Assembly (NCBI RefSeq): GCF_002114285.1
Contig: NZ_NEDJ01000017.1
Coordinates: 1-54,385, forward strand
Direction of reading: 5' to 3'
DNA length: 54,385 nucleotides
From: Halorubrum ezzemoulense DSM 17463
GTDB taxonomy: Archaea; Halobacteriota; Halobacteria; Halobacteriales; Haloferacaceae
In this document: piece after piece, positions 19,023-28,575 of the stretch
Layout: the number at the start of each line of letters is the position of its first letter
How positions within the stretch are numbered: position 1 is the stretch's first letter
Notes under the pieces: model-generated
The model's database searches: none
The model's input: the letters and a program-made list of their open reading frames with translations, nothing else
What the model was told of the DNA's origin: nothing
Program-made: the position numbers and the translations under genes

Positions 19023-19252
19023 ACTCAAAACTACTGCCCTTTATCCGGGTATAACCTAGACACCCATGCAAATGCGGCGTACTGTCCACAGTGTGGATCC
19101 GAGCTGTAAACAGAGGTTGGTGGTGCCTGTGTGAATAGCCGCCGTACAGTTCGACACCTATCAAGCAAGCTCGATCAAGCGAGCAATTATCACTTGGTGC
19201 CAACCCACACGCAAAGGGAAAGTACGAGTAGGTTCCCGAAAACGGACGCCTA

Positions 19253-19816
19253 ATGGATTATCTCATCTCAGATCTCCACCTGGATCACGACAATATTATC
19301 GATTACTGCGACCGCCCATTCACATCTGTGAAGGAGATGAATGAACAGTTGGTTGATAATTGAAATGCCGAAGTTGATCCGTCTGATGATGTATTGTACG
19401 GCGGGGATTTGACGATTCGAACCTCTGCAGCAGCGCTGTTAGACTGGTTGGACGAACTCAACGGCGAGATCGGCTTCCTGTTAGGGAACCACGACAGCAC
19501 TGTTCTTGAGAATCTGGACCACGTACAGTTCGTTGAAGAATTTCGATTCACGCATCGTGGGGTTCCAATCCATGCTGTCCACGACCCCGCTGACGGGCCA
19601 TCAAATCCGACTAGATGGCTGATTCATGGGCACCATCACAACAATCGGCCTGCGGACTTCCCGTTCATTTATCACGACACTCGTCGGGTCAATTTCTCGG
19701 TCGAACTTATCGACTATCGCCCACTAGCACTCGATACATTAATCGAGTATCTGGCATTGGGTGAGCACTTTGATGATCGGGCTGCCGCCGAGCAGGCATT
19801 ATACGCTGACAGCTGA
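19253..19816 (+). pseudogene. Calcineurin-like metallophosphoesterase with one in-frame stop
   Basis: 188 codons in a single frame. The metal-binding signature is clear: ISDLHLDH at the start, GGDLT, GNHDS, and GHHHNN. It is interrupted only by TGA in LVDN-stop-NAEVD, where family members have tryptophan (TGG to TGA). The reading from 19394 on lacks the first metal site and would be inactive. It is a one-base pseudogene or a sequencing difference. Confidence 0.8.
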
Positions 19817-19992
19817 CTCCCTACCCAGACATATCGATCAATCCACTGGTCAGGTACTCCATGACGTCACACTGTCCCATCGGATGAGATCTCGAGTGGA
19901 CGGGATAGATGCGATCGGTACATGATAGATAGGCGCCTCGCAACGAAATTCAGTATCCCTTGTCCACCAAAACTTATACAATCTCGAATGTT

Positions 19993-21270
19993 ATGGAGGT
20001 GAACAATAAGCCATCAATGAGCAACCACTGGAATATGGCCGGATTCAGTCCAGGACGTACATTTCTTAACACTACCGAGCCGTCGATAACAGATCTGAGC
20101 CGGGAATGGTCGCTGCAAATGGATATCAGCCGTATTCCGGTCGTCACGACTGATAGAATACTCATATCGTGCAATGAACGACAGATCAAGGCTTTTGATT
20201 TCGACGGGAATGGGTGCTGGGCATATACGCACCCAAATCGCAATTCTGCGTATAACGTTTCGTGGAGCTATTTAGACGGACCAGGGAGCTACGATACTAA
20301 CCCCGTTATCGCGGACGGGTCTGTCTATTATGTGGTCAACGATCGGTGTGTATCTTTGTCCCTCGCAGATGGGACAATAGAATGGGAACTGAACCTACCG
20401 ACATCAGCAGGGGTCCCAGTAAGTGGCGTACTCGTAGCAGACGAACACGGGGATCTGTACATTTGTTATACAGACAGCGTCTGTAAGGTCAGTAGAAACG
20501 GAGCAGTAGACTGGGTCGAGAAGGGCGACGACGTTGGGTCGGTTCTCGTGAGTGAGTCGGAAGAACGGGTGATTTACAAATACGATTATAACAAACTCTG
20601 TTGTATTGATGCATCCACTGGCACCGAATACTGGACACACACCGAGCGAGGTGAAGATGTACCTGGTTCTGGTGAATTACTGCATCAGAACAGACTCTAT
20701 CTGAACCACTTCAATGTCCCAGCTGTCCGAGCGATTGACGTCCAATCCGGGGACGTAAAATGGTCATTAAATGAGGAATACCAACAGATCCACAATCACT
20801 CACCAACGGGTACCCTCTTCGGAATAGACAATGAGGGCCGGTTAGATGCGATTGATAATGTCACCGGGTCAACCGTATGGACGACTAACTTGGTCTCTAA
20901 AGCGACACCGATTCGCAGCACAACGGACAGTCTGTACATCTCGGAGAACGAGCAAATTATTCGGTGTGACCCTTATTCTGGGGCCATCGAGGAACGATCG
21001 CCGCAGTTTGGCTTCGAAATAAACGATTTTATCATCGACCACGGGTCCATTATCGCGGCGGGAAATGATACGATCACCCTATTATCGGGCCAACGGAGTT
21101 CGGACTCCGAACGGACCCAAGCATACAGCCACGGGTCGGGTGATGATGAGCGGCGCTGTCCAGCCTGCGACAGTGATCTATCAGGATATGGAGATCTGAA
21201 TTTCTGTCCCGAGTGTGGTACTAAAGTGGCTTCATCAGACGCAAATACCAAGCTGTATGATCCTTCCTGA
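19993..21270 (+). CDS. PQQ-like beta-propeller with zinc ribbon and terminal TKLYDP
   Basis: 425 residues from the ATG at 19993; a later ATG at 20017 is also possible. Blades of the type LYxxxxDxVCKVSRNG and CIDASTGTEYW fill residues about 30-370. The tail is a zinc ribbon (CPACDSDL...FCPECG) followed by the motif NTKLYDPS at the extreme C-terminus. Here the motif comes after the ribbon, the reverse of most other clients. No signal peptide is present. The role is probably scaffolding or ligand sensing in the cytosol. Confidence 0.85.
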   Translation: MEVNNKPSMSNHWNMAGFSPGRTFLNTTEPSITDLSREWSLQMDISRIPVVTTDRILISCNERQIKAFDFDGNGCWAYTHPNRNSAYNVSWSYLDGPGSYDTNPVIADGSVYYVVNDRCVSLSLADGTIEWELNLPTSAGVPVSGVLVADEHGDLYICYTDSVCKVSRNGAVDWVEKGDDVGSVLVSESEERVIYKYDYNKLCCIDASTGTEYWTHTERGEDVPGSGELLHQNRLYLNHFNVPAVRAIDVQSGDVKWSLNEEYQQIHNHSPTGTLFGIDNEGRLDAIDNVTGSTVWTTNLVSKATPIRSTTDSLYISENEQIIRCDPYSGAIEERSPQFGFEINDFIIDHGSIIAAGNDTITLLSGQRSSDSERTQAYSHGSGDDERRCPACDSDLSGYGDLNFCPECGTKVASSDANTKLYDPS

Positions 21271-21485
21271 TACGGCCACTGTCTCACAGAGGTTGTGCTC
21301 CACAGCGGTGGATGAGACAGATGTACTGTTGAGAGTGTGCCTGATTGTATACTGATAGTGTACAACACAGGGCCGACTGGCTGTCATCCGATACGCCAAG
21401 GCAGACAGAAGACACGTTCTCCTCTAGACAGTCACGGACTCATACAGGAGCAGACAGTTGAACTGGGTGGGTGGTGAGGAGGGCT

Positions 21486-22428
21486 ATGGATGTCATAGAA
21501 CCACTTCGTGCTGCTGAAGCGCCGGTGCTGGTCACCCACCGGCACGCTGACCGAGGTACCCTCAGGAGCGCGATTGGACTGTGAGAACTGCTGGGACGTG
21601 GCACAATCTGTACTCTCGATGGCGTTGCCCGACCCGCCCAGTCGTTGCTCGATGCGGTCGAGATCGAGCCGGCCACCCGACTCGAGGAAACCGATCAAGA
21701 CCCAGTCGTAGTACTTGATGCGCCGTCAGCTGAACGGATTTTACCGGTTTCCCCGGCTGCTCCGATCCTGATTGACCACCACGAAACGGGGACTCTCGCG
21801 TCACGAGCGGCGGCGGCATATATCGATACAGGGGCCTGACGGCAGAACTCGTCACCCGCCTCGCTGAGACCGCTGACTGGGACGTATCCCCGGAGGCGGC
21901 ACTCGCACTGCTGGTCGGCCTCCTCGATGATACCGGCTTCTTAGCTGATACAACCGACCGAACAGTCACAACGGCCATCGATCTCGTCGGCGCTGTCGGC
22001 GATCGAGGAGCCGATCTCCCGCCACTTTTGGATCGGTCGCCAGCATAATGCGAGCACTCTGCTCAAGCACTGGGTATCCTCCGAGCGACAGGTTACCGGG
22101 CTGTCGACTGTTTTGTCGCAGTGATCCAAGTTGGTGGCTATGAGACAGTGGCCACAACAGCCCCTTGTAATGCTGGTATCGACAGTGCGGTCGTCTGTTC
22201 AAGCTAGGATGGGGGGCTTCGGGTGGTAGCGCGGGCAACAGATTCGTTCGCTGAGCGGTTCAGTCTCGGCGAGTCAGTGCTGCCTGCGCTAGCCGAGGAA
22301 TTTGGCGGCGATGTCGGTGGCCACGCCGGTGTCGATGAACTTCAACAGACATCCATCGACGACGTGGGAGCGGTTTTCATCGCATACTTGGAGGGCGCAC
22401 TGAGAGCGACCTTCACGACGGTGTCTTG
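21486..22428 (+). pseudogene. DHH/DHHA1 phosphoesterase, broken
   Basis: It begins MDVIEPLRAAEAPVLVTHRHADRGTL and contains the diagnostic LIDHHETGTL. It has stops at GL-stop-ELLG and TGA after DTGA, a frameshift, LALLVGLLDDTGFL, further stops, and a DHHA1-like end with GGDVGGHAGV. The family comprises nanoRNases, PAP phosphatases and RecJ relatives. At least four lesions make it non-functional. Confidence 0.75.
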
Positions 22429-22748
22429 AGAACACTCATGAGCGACATCTATCGCCATCCCGAGTTATGACTACGAATGAAGCGGTGGGTCGGGATCTAA
22501 TTGACCATTCCATTCGGCCGCGATAGTGAGGCCAGCAGGTGTGTGCGAACTCCGGCGGAAGTGGGTGCCTCGAGCAGTACAACTGTACAATCGAAAATGA
22601 AGCATTCCAACTCACTCTGCCTCCCCTCAATACGTACGCGGAAGGGAGGCTACCAGACAGGGATAGCCGACAGCAACCCATCAGCAGAAACTATCGTTGT
22701 TATGTGTCTGTCGCTAGTAATATACTGCTGCCGACTCGAGTGGCTGAT

Positions 22749-24050
22749 ATGGCGGATAGCCCCCTCGAATCGCTCGCTGAAAAAGCAAAAGAACTTGATG
22801 CAGACATTTCCGATAGAGACCTTGCTACCCTCCAGACTGAAATCTCTCAAGGTTCATCGGAATCGCCGATCCTTGCCCTTGAGACGTTTGAGCTGATTAT
22901 CCGGAGCCACCTCGAATCACTTCACTCTGCAGGCGTCCTCGACGACTGCGTAGAGGCTACCCTGACGCATCTCTCGGATACTGACCCCGACGTCCGTCTT
23001 ACGAGTGCCGAGGCGCTCACAGGACTTGGTCGCAAAACCAACTCGACATTCAGTACGAGTGAATCACAGGGTGTCAATTGGAATGACGAGCCGTTGAACC
23101 GTGACACAGCAACTGCTGTGTTAACCGGGTTGTGTCACCGGCTGACTGTCGAATCACACGATGAAATCAGAGGTCGGCTTGTCGTTGGTATCGGCGAGTT
23201 TGGAAAATGCGATAATCAGATGGCAACTGACGCAGCGGCACGACTTGGCGAGTTCATCGATTCGTCTGGCAGCGACGATGATTCGTACCATGCGCTCGCG
23301 CAACTTGAGAACATTTGTACCTCCTTCCCACAGGTTGCTGTAGATCCTGACGTACTCACTGTACTCACTCCACTGCCGTCTGATACGATATCCGGACCAG
23401 AGACAGGGACAACGAACAATAATCTCGTTGAGACGCTGGAAATCTTGGGCCACGCTGCTGATACCGGTCCCGATGTAGTAGTTGGTGAACTCCCACGGGT
23501 CACAACGTATCTCAGCGATGGGTCGTGGTACGAGCGAGAAGCAGCAGCACGAGTCTGTGAACAACTGAGCACTGTCCGTTCGATAGAGCTGACACCGTTT
23601 GTTCCAAGGTTTGCTGATGCACTGACCGACGACAGCCGGCTGGTCCGTACACGATCTGCACGAACGCTCCACAAGATCGCTGAGGCTGGCAGCGATGCGG
23701 TTGAGCCAGCAGTCCCTGCGTTAGAAGCTCTTCGCGATGGCGATGTCCCAGACCCCCGACCACCGCCCATGACTCGGGTGCGGAGGCAGTTCCCAGATGA
23801 TGCTGCCGTAATTGCAGAGGAGGCTTTAGCGGCGATTGAACAGTCCGAAACAAAGCTGTATGACCCTCCAGATTCGACGGCATTTGGGACTATTACACGC
23901 TGTCCCAACTGCGCAAATAAGCCCACTGACGGCGCCACCTTCTGTTCGAAGTGTGGCACTGAACTGATAGTGGAGTGTCGCCAATGTGGGGCAGAAGTTT
24001 CAGTTACCTCGAACTACTGTTCTCAGTGCGGAACTCCGTGTGAGCAGTAG
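22749..24050 (+). CDS. HEAT-repeat protein with TKLYDP and a triple zinc-finger tail
   Basis: 433 residues from ATG 22749 (MADSPLESL). The upstream extension is not protein-like, and AATATAC lies about 20 bases ahead. Helical HEAT repeats cover about residues 10-355 (for example VRLTSAEALTGLG, REAAARVCEQL, VRTRSARTLHKIAEAG). ETKLYDP follows near residue 363. The C-terminus has three cysteine modules in tandem: CPNCANKP...FCSKCG, CRQCGAEV and YCSQCGTPC, a double zinc ribbon. It is the most elaborate tail in the set. A soluble protein-binding role is likely. Confidence 0.83.
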   Translation: MADSPLESLAEKAKELDADISDRDLATLQTEISQGSSESPILALETFELIIRSHLESLHSAGVLDDCVEATLTHLSDTDPDVRLTSAEALTGLGRKTNSTFSTSESQGVNWNDEPLNRDTATAVLTGLCHRLTVESHDEIRGRLVVGIGEFGKCDNQMATDAAARLGEFIDSSGSDDDSYHALAQLENICTSFPQVAVDPDVLTVLTPLPSDTISGPETGTTNNNLVETLEILGHAADTGPDVVVGELPRVTTYLSDGSWYEREAAARVCEQLSTVRSIELTPFVPRFADALTDDSRLVRTRSARTLHKIAEAGSDAVEPAVPALEALRDGDVPDPRPPPMTRVRRQFPDDAAVIAEEALAAIEQSETKLYDPPDSTAFGTITRCPNCANKPTDGATFCSKCGTELIVECRQCGAEVSVTSNYCSQCGTPCEQ

Positions 24051-24094
24051 GACGTTATTCAGTTTGCTGTTCAGGGGACTTTTACAGTACGGTA

Positions 24095-24640
24095 TCAGTC
24101 AACAGCCTCGCCGGAGAGTTGTCTCTGACAGCTACCACACAAGCGAGTCGACTTCATATCAATATCATCAAGTGTCCGTGCCGCGCCCATGATACATCGC
24201 CGATCGGAGCAGTGCTCGAGGCCGTATAAATGCCCAGCGTGATGAGCAAGCCGCTCGTGGAGCCGCGCCGTGATACTTGACTCATCCGGAGGATCGCCTC
24301 CGTCGGTCGTTGGCGCTGTCAGATCTCGTCGAGAAATCACAGACACGCCTGCTGTCCAATCAAGATATCCCCATAACTGAGGCCGCTCGACAGCATCATC
24401 GATGTACACACTACAGTCAGTGACCCCAATTAGTGGCTCCTGGCTACACTCAGCGGCAAGTTGGTCAGTAATGGGCCGTGCAGCGACAGGGTCTGCAGCG
24501 ACCTCGATCGAACCAGCAACGTCTCTTGAGTCACATCGAAACGTGAGTGGGTAACGGCCCGTGAGCGAAGCCATAATCGGCTCAAGGGACGTCGCATCCA
24601 CAGTGCCGAGCGGGACGACCGAGACAGGAGCAGTGTTCAT
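24095..24640 (-). CDS. amzA-like: Archaemetzincin-like protease, catalytic Glu replaced
   Basis: 181 residues, the normal size of archaemetzincins. The zinc-site region reads AHHAGHLYGLEHCSDRRCIM, where the family has HExxHxxGxxHCx4CxM. All three zinc histidines and both structural cysteines are present. A second CxxC (LCGSCQRQL) follows near the end. The catalytic glutamate after the first zinc histidine is histidine here (HHAGH), so peptidase activity is doubtful. It is the last gene of a three-gene operon with ATGA/GTGA overlaps behind the UBA client. It could be a zinc-binding pseudo-enzyme. Confidence 0.8.
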   Translation of the reverse strand: MNTAPVSVVPLGTVDATSLEPIMASLTGRYPLTFRCDSRDVAGSIEVAADPVAARPITDQLAAECSQEPLIGVTDCSVYIDDAVERPQLWGYLDWTAGVSVISRRDLTAPTTDGGDPPDESSITARLHERLAHHAGHLYGLEHCSDRRCIMGAARTLDDIDMKSTRLCGSCQRQLSGEAVD

Positions 24641-24906
24641 AGGATAGCTTGGATGGATTCCGGCCTGTCACCGAACCCGAACTGTTGACTCCGTAGTTGT
24701 AGCCGCGGTGGGTAGTGCATGGAGGTGACAGACTCAGCGATCACGTTCGGTGGCGACTGCCGAAGAGACAGGCGTGTGACAGTCTCAATCGTCGTCCACA
24801 CCACATCAGGCAGTATTTCTAACCAGTTGTGAACTGAGGGTTGCCTTCCAGCCTCACGAATGCTCCGGGCGATATGTGCTCTTGAAGGCGCCAGTGGTGC
24901 GCTCAC
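24637..24906 (-). CDS. Small unrecognised protein between UBA client and archaemetzincin
   Basis: 89 residues starting at GTG. It overlaps the upstream UBA gene by four bases (GTGA) and the downstream archaemetzincin by four bases (ATGA), strong evidence that it is translated. It is amphipathic and basic, with no cysteine cluster and no tail motif. No family is recognised. Confidence 0.65.
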   Translation of the reverse strand: MSAPLAPSRAHIARSIREAGRQPSVHNWLEILPDVVWTTIETVTRLSLRQSPPNVIAESVTSMHYPPRLQLRSQQFGFGDRPESIQAIL

Positions 24907-25595
24907 TGTAATTCAGCACCACAGTGGGAACAAAAGTTGGCAGTGTCAGGTTCCGATAGCGCGGTGCCACACTCAGGGCAGTAGGCAGTCGTGGGCTGTT
25001 GTGCTGACTCGGCTGGGGTTGAGTCTGGTGAATAGAGTTTTGTCGGGGAATCGTCGGAATCAGGTCCGGCGGTATAGAGTGACGTCGTTTCATCAGTGGA
25101 TGACCCAGTAGAGGTGTCTGAGCTAGCGGGTGGGCCTGTCTGACTGGCTGCACTATCTTGAGTGAGCTGTGAGATTGCGGCTGCGAGATCTCCATCGGTT
25201 TGCAGTAAGACATCGTGTGCTTTTGCCGTTGGAACATCCGCTCGTTCGGCCACAATCTCAACGTCAGCCTCTGAGATGTCTGAGTTCGGGTTACCAACGG
25301 TCGTGGAGTGATCTTCTTGTGACGGGATGTCTCCCTCCTCAATTCGGACAATAGCTGCAGCAAGGTCCCCATCCTCGAACTCAAGCGCTCTGCGAGCAAG
25401 GGCCCTTCCGACTTGACACCGATATGCGACTAATTTTACGTCGGATTCTGGGATAGTCATATGGCCACAATCACCCCGAGTTGAGGTACAATGTGCTGGT
25501 GAGGGTGCGCCGCAGCTGCGGCACGGTGATCCCGGCTGACGGAGCGCTGTCTTAGAGTTTGGTACCACATACTGGACAGAATGTCGGGATGTCAT
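24903..25595 (-). CDS. Tandem UBA-domain protein with two phospho-motifs and zinc-ribbon tail
   Basis: 230 residues at most. A cysteine cluster (CRSCG...HC...DCGH, 25-45) leads. Two UBA domains follow (about 51-88 and 108-146), recognisable by DVKLVAYRCQV...ALEFEDGDLAAAIVRI and DVEIVAERADV...LLQTDGDLAAAISQL, the pattern of the UBA domain of archaeal NAC. The linker carries ETTSLY (169-174) and PTKLYSP (184-190). A zinc ribbon (206-225) ends it. The start given overlaps the previous gene by 44 bases; a start at M46 is possible but would drop the first cysteine cluster. UBA domains bind ubiquitin-like or nascent-chain partners; a link to archaeal SAMPs is only a guess. Confidence 0.82.
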   Translation of the reverse strand: MTSRHSVQYVVPNSKTALRQPGSPCRSCGAPSPAHCTSTRGDCGHMTIPESDVKLVAYRCQVGRALARRALEFEDGDLAAAIVRIEEGDIPSQEDHSTTVGNPNSDISEADVEIVAERADVPTAKAHDVLLQTDGDLAAAISQLTQDSAASQTGPPASSDTSTGSSTDETTSLYTAGPDSDDSPTKLYSPDSTPAESAQQPTTAYCPECGTALSEPDTANFCSHCGAELQ

Positions 25596-26178
25596 CGCGG
25601 TCAGGGAACGCCCGCTCGCATGCTGGACACCGTGCCTGTTCGAACGTGGCTGTTACGTGATCTGTCTCCGAGTCAGTAGCTCCCTCAGGCGTCGATTGTG
25701 TTGGCGTGGCGTGCTCACCACCATCAGAGTGGGGTGTGTATATTGCTGTGTCGTCGGTTGCACCTGCGGTGTCGTCGCCAGCATCGCTATCAATCGACTC
25801 CCCAATTGAATAGCCAAGCTGTCGGAAGTAATCAGCGACCGCTTCTTTCTGGACGTGCGGAATCGTTATTGCTCCAGTGGCCGTTGTGGAACAGTCCGTC
25901 GAGAACTCTTGTTCCACCAATTTGGTCAGGACTGCTTGGTCTATCCGTGAGAGGACTGGGCCATCAACAACGATCGGCGGCGTCACGACATCCGTAGGCT
26001 CAACGGTAAGCGACAGTTTCGCCTCTGATGATGGTGCACAAACACAGCGATCCTGTGGGCCGTGGCAGTTCGAGCATCGTTCTTGTCCATCAGGGGGGAG
26101 ATACGCCGGGTTGAACTCACACTCACAGGCGAACTGCGGATTGCCACAGGTCGAACACACTGCCGAGTCATCGCTCAT
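25552..26178 (-). CDS. Client protein with N- and C-terminal zinc ribbons and TAIYTP
   Basis: 208 residues. The N-terminus has two cysteine clusters (CSTCGNPQFACEC and CSNCHGPQDRCVC), the same style as the broken gene at 17761. A middle domain of about 100 residues (SLTVEPTDVV...VEQEFSTDCSTTATGAI...DYFRQLGYSIGE) is not recognised. The linker has DTAIYTP and the end is a zinc ribbon (CPACERAF...FCPVCG). It precedes the UBA client with an overlap, so at least four genes run together on the minus strand. No enzymatic residues are evident. Confidence 0.75.
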   Translation of the reverse strand: MSDDSAVCSTCGNPQFACECEFNPAYLPPDGQERCSNCHGPQDRCVCAPSSEAKLSLTVEPTDVVTPPIVVDGPVLSRIDQAVLTKLVEQEFSTDCSTTATGAITIPHVQKEAVADYFRQLGYSIGESIDSDAGDDTAGATDDTAIYTPHSDGGEHATPTQSTPEGATDSETDHVTATFEQARCPACERAFPDRDDIPTFCPVCGTKL

Positions 26179-26544
26179 AACTGTGCTCCACTGAGACTCT
26201 TCTGCGTACGTGACATATTTGCTGTGGACAGGGAGTACGGACCGCCCTTATTTAGAAGTTGGATGTGCCTCGACGCCCAGTCGGACTGACGCACCAGATT
26301 GGAACTTTGGTCCAACCGTCCACCCACTAGTGCTCGGTGGCGACTGTTGAATGCGTTCAGGAATCCCGTTCGGGAAGTGATTAGAGCCGCTTTGTATACT
26401 CAACAGCGAGCGCATCACTGTGGAGCTGTGCTATACTGAGATGGTGGTGAAGCTGAATTCGAGAGACTTCCCAGTATACCGGTTGTCGTACGGCGATTCA
26501 CGGATTTGGTGAAGCCAGCGTGTGCTCGCTCGCAAGCGGGCCTG
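26179..26544. other. Intergenic stretch without a recognisable gene
   Basis: About 365 bases. The promoter for the minus-strand operon ending at 24095 should lie at its left side. A CTTATTTAG stretch near 26248 may be a TATA element. I see no coding remnant, repeat or IS end in the rest. Confidence 0.35.
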
Positions 26545-27256
26545 CTACAGATACATTCTAATATCCATATGCAGCTTCCCAAAGTCGATGAGAATGTTCG
26601 GACGTCGCTCGCAATCTGTAGCTACAATGGGCCCAACAATTGTGTCTAGTTTTTCTGCGACGGCGGCGCTTCGATAAGCAAACGTCGCCGCGGCAGCGGG
26701 CAACAAAATATTCGATCCCAGCTTGAATTCGGCACCCCAAAGAAAGATTCCTGCAACGACTGCCGGAGACATAAGCCGGAGAACGAATGGAACGGCGAGT
26801 GGAGCCCAGATTGCGAACAGCAGTGCGAGATGTCCGGGAGCCCAAACATCAAAAACAGCCTTGACTTGGAACCAGCGGAGAAACTGGTTGCTTCCCCCTC
26901 GGTCGTCGGCATAGACTCAATGGAAGGGTCAAGACTATAGATGGGACACGGTCTCGGTGTCTCTAAAAGCGTTGGAATGAGATCTGCGTACTGCTGGGAG
27001 GCAGCGAGATCATCGAGGGAACAGCCCTCATACTGTTCTTGGCTTCGCTCGACGACGATGGCGTCCATGTCGTTCAGTACCGACGCTGATATCTGCGTAG
27101 CTTCAGAATGCGAGCCGGGATGGAAATAATACGTTGCCCAATCAGTCTCAAAGAAAAATAGATCGGATGCCGTGACGTCCGGAGCGTCACCACTCGGTGG
27201 CTCTTACACCTGATCTGATCGGGATGAGAGTTACCTTCGGACGAGGGTCCCACCAT
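26545..27256 (-). pseudogene. Membrane-protein gene with two frameshifts
   Basis: It can be assembled from three frames: MVGPSSEGNSHPDQIR; then DVTASDLFFFETDWATYYFHPGS...NDMDAIVVERSQEQYEG; then a hydrophobic C-terminal part FDVWAPGHLALLFAIWAP and NILLPAAAATFAYRS, ending DIRMYL. The layout, a soluble front domain speaking of VVERS...CSLDD and a membrane tail, recalls TraB/ChaN-like proteins, but I am not sure. It lies directly beside the HEAT client and is clearly non-functional as read. Confidence 0.55.
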
Positions 27257-27288
27257 ATTTTGGTGTGAAACGAACGATACCTTGCGAA

Positions 27289-28392
27289 TTACGGATCGTA
27301 CAGCCGTGTTTTATTCGACGCATCCTGTGAATCATCAGCTGTGTGCTGATCAGTACCGCCCTGTGTCGGCTGGTAGAGGCGTGTCTCCTCGTCGTCGATA
27401 CTCACTGCCGAAGACTCAGGTGAGTCGGTGTGCGTTTCGATGAGTTCTACGCAGTCCGTCGCAATACGCTGTACAGCACCCTGCTCTGGTTGGTTCGCTA
27501 CTTGGGCAATGGCTGATTTATAGGGTGTAATCGCTGACGGAGCGGCTTGTCCAATCCTCCGCAGACCGATCAGTGAGTTCTTCTGCACCACTCTGTCGGT
27601 GTCGACGGCCGTCTGCGCAAGTGCCCCACATTCAGAGCTGACAACCTCGGGGTCGACGGCCGCTATCTCCGCGAGTGCATAGGCGGCATTGGCACGCGTA
27701 CTGGATTCGTGATGATTCAACAATGCTTCGAGACCAGGGATTGCGGGCCTCACAACAGCCGGGTACTCACTTGCAATGTTGCAGAGGGTCGATGTAGCCA
27801 GATTCTGTGTCCTCGCATCGAAATCGTCCAGTCGGTCAGCGATTTGATTGATACCAGACTTCACTCGAGCAGGTTCATGATCACTGATCCGATTGAGTGT
27901 GCCCATCGCTCGTTGACGCGTCAGTCTGTTGGAATCAGAAAGTGCACACACAAGCGTGTCAGTGTGTGCGGCGACAGCCTCGGGAGCGTGTTCTGAGATG
28001 TTAGCAATGACCTGTATACAATTTGAGCGAGCGGTCGCATAGCTGTCCGTTGTGGCGGTATCTGAGAGGGCTGGCAAAAACCGAATTACTGCCTCAGGAT
28101 CCACCTCGGCGATCCGAAACAAGATGGCTGCAGTATTTGCTCGGACAAGGTTGTGTGAATCGTTGAGCCCTGCGCTAATGGACTCTAGTTGAGGAACGAG
28201 AAGCGACGCATCAGACTTCGCCACCTCGGTCAAGACTGTCGCTGCACCACCTCGAATTTCTTGATCACTGCTATTCAGTGTCGAAACAACTGCTGCGACA
28301 TCTACGTTGCGTGGATGTGACTCTACAGTCTTTTGGGCGTTTACGACGATTTCGTACGCATCACAAGAACTATTCGAGTCAAATGACACCAT
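27289..28392 (-). CDS. HEAT-repeat protein ending in TRLYDP, without zinc ribbon
   Basis: 367 residues, almost entirely regular HEAT/ARM-like repeats of about 37 residues (IRGGAATVLTEVAKSDASL, VRANTAAILFRIAEVDPEAV, TRANAAYALAEIAAVDPEVV and others). Two tail motifs follow: DEETRLYQP (about 338-346) and NKTRLYDP as the very last residues. There are no cysteine clusters, so motif and ribbon are separable modules. The body resembles eukaryotic-like scaffold proteins and would bind a partner in the cytosol. Confidence 0.85.
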   Translation of the reverse strand: MVSFDSNSSCDAYEIVVNAQKTVESHPRNVDVAAVVSTLNSSDQEIRGGAATVLTEVAKSDASLLVPQLESISAGLNDSHNLVRANTAAILFRIAEVDPEAVIRFLPALSDTATTDSYATARSNCIQVIANISEHAPEAVAAHTDTLVCALSDSNRLTRQRAMGTLNRISDHEPARVKSGINQIADRLDDFDARTQNLATSTLCNIASEYPAVVRPAIPGLEALLNHHESSTRANAAYALAEIAAVDPEVVSSECGALAQTAVDTDRVVQKNSLIGLRRIGQAAPSAITPYKSAIAQVANQPEQGAVQRIATDCVELIETHTDSPESSAVSIDDEETRLYQPTQGGTDQHTADDSQDASNKTRLYDP

Positions 28393-28575
28393 TTGTCAAT
28401 CCGTTCGTACGCCACTCATATAATTCATCGTTCTATAGGCTGAGCTGAGCGAGTGCTTCGGGACTTGAGCCCGAGGCGGTTCACTAGCACTGAGGACTCG
28501 CTGGGAAGGATTCCCTCAGTGGTCACACTACCGTCCCGTAGCTATTTGGCAATTCCATAAGTTAGTAATGAGTAG

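Larger units (their letters stand above)
17761..19109 (+). pseudogene. Zinc-finger client protein split by an IS5 insertion
   Basis: The gene begins MPVECPHCNWPQEYCNCG and ECPVCGWPPEYCN, two short cysteine clusters. It is frameshifted near 17930 and continues as TTELYSQ and TTALYQPAP, two tail motifs, to ESTQ. There a 940-bp element is inserted. After the element the same frame resumes as NYCPLSGYNLDTHANAAYCPQCGSEL-stop. Removing the element and one copy of the 8-bp duplication restores the reading frame exactly. The second ribbon cysteine is already a serine (CPLS). It shows a client of the family being lost. Confidence 0.9.
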
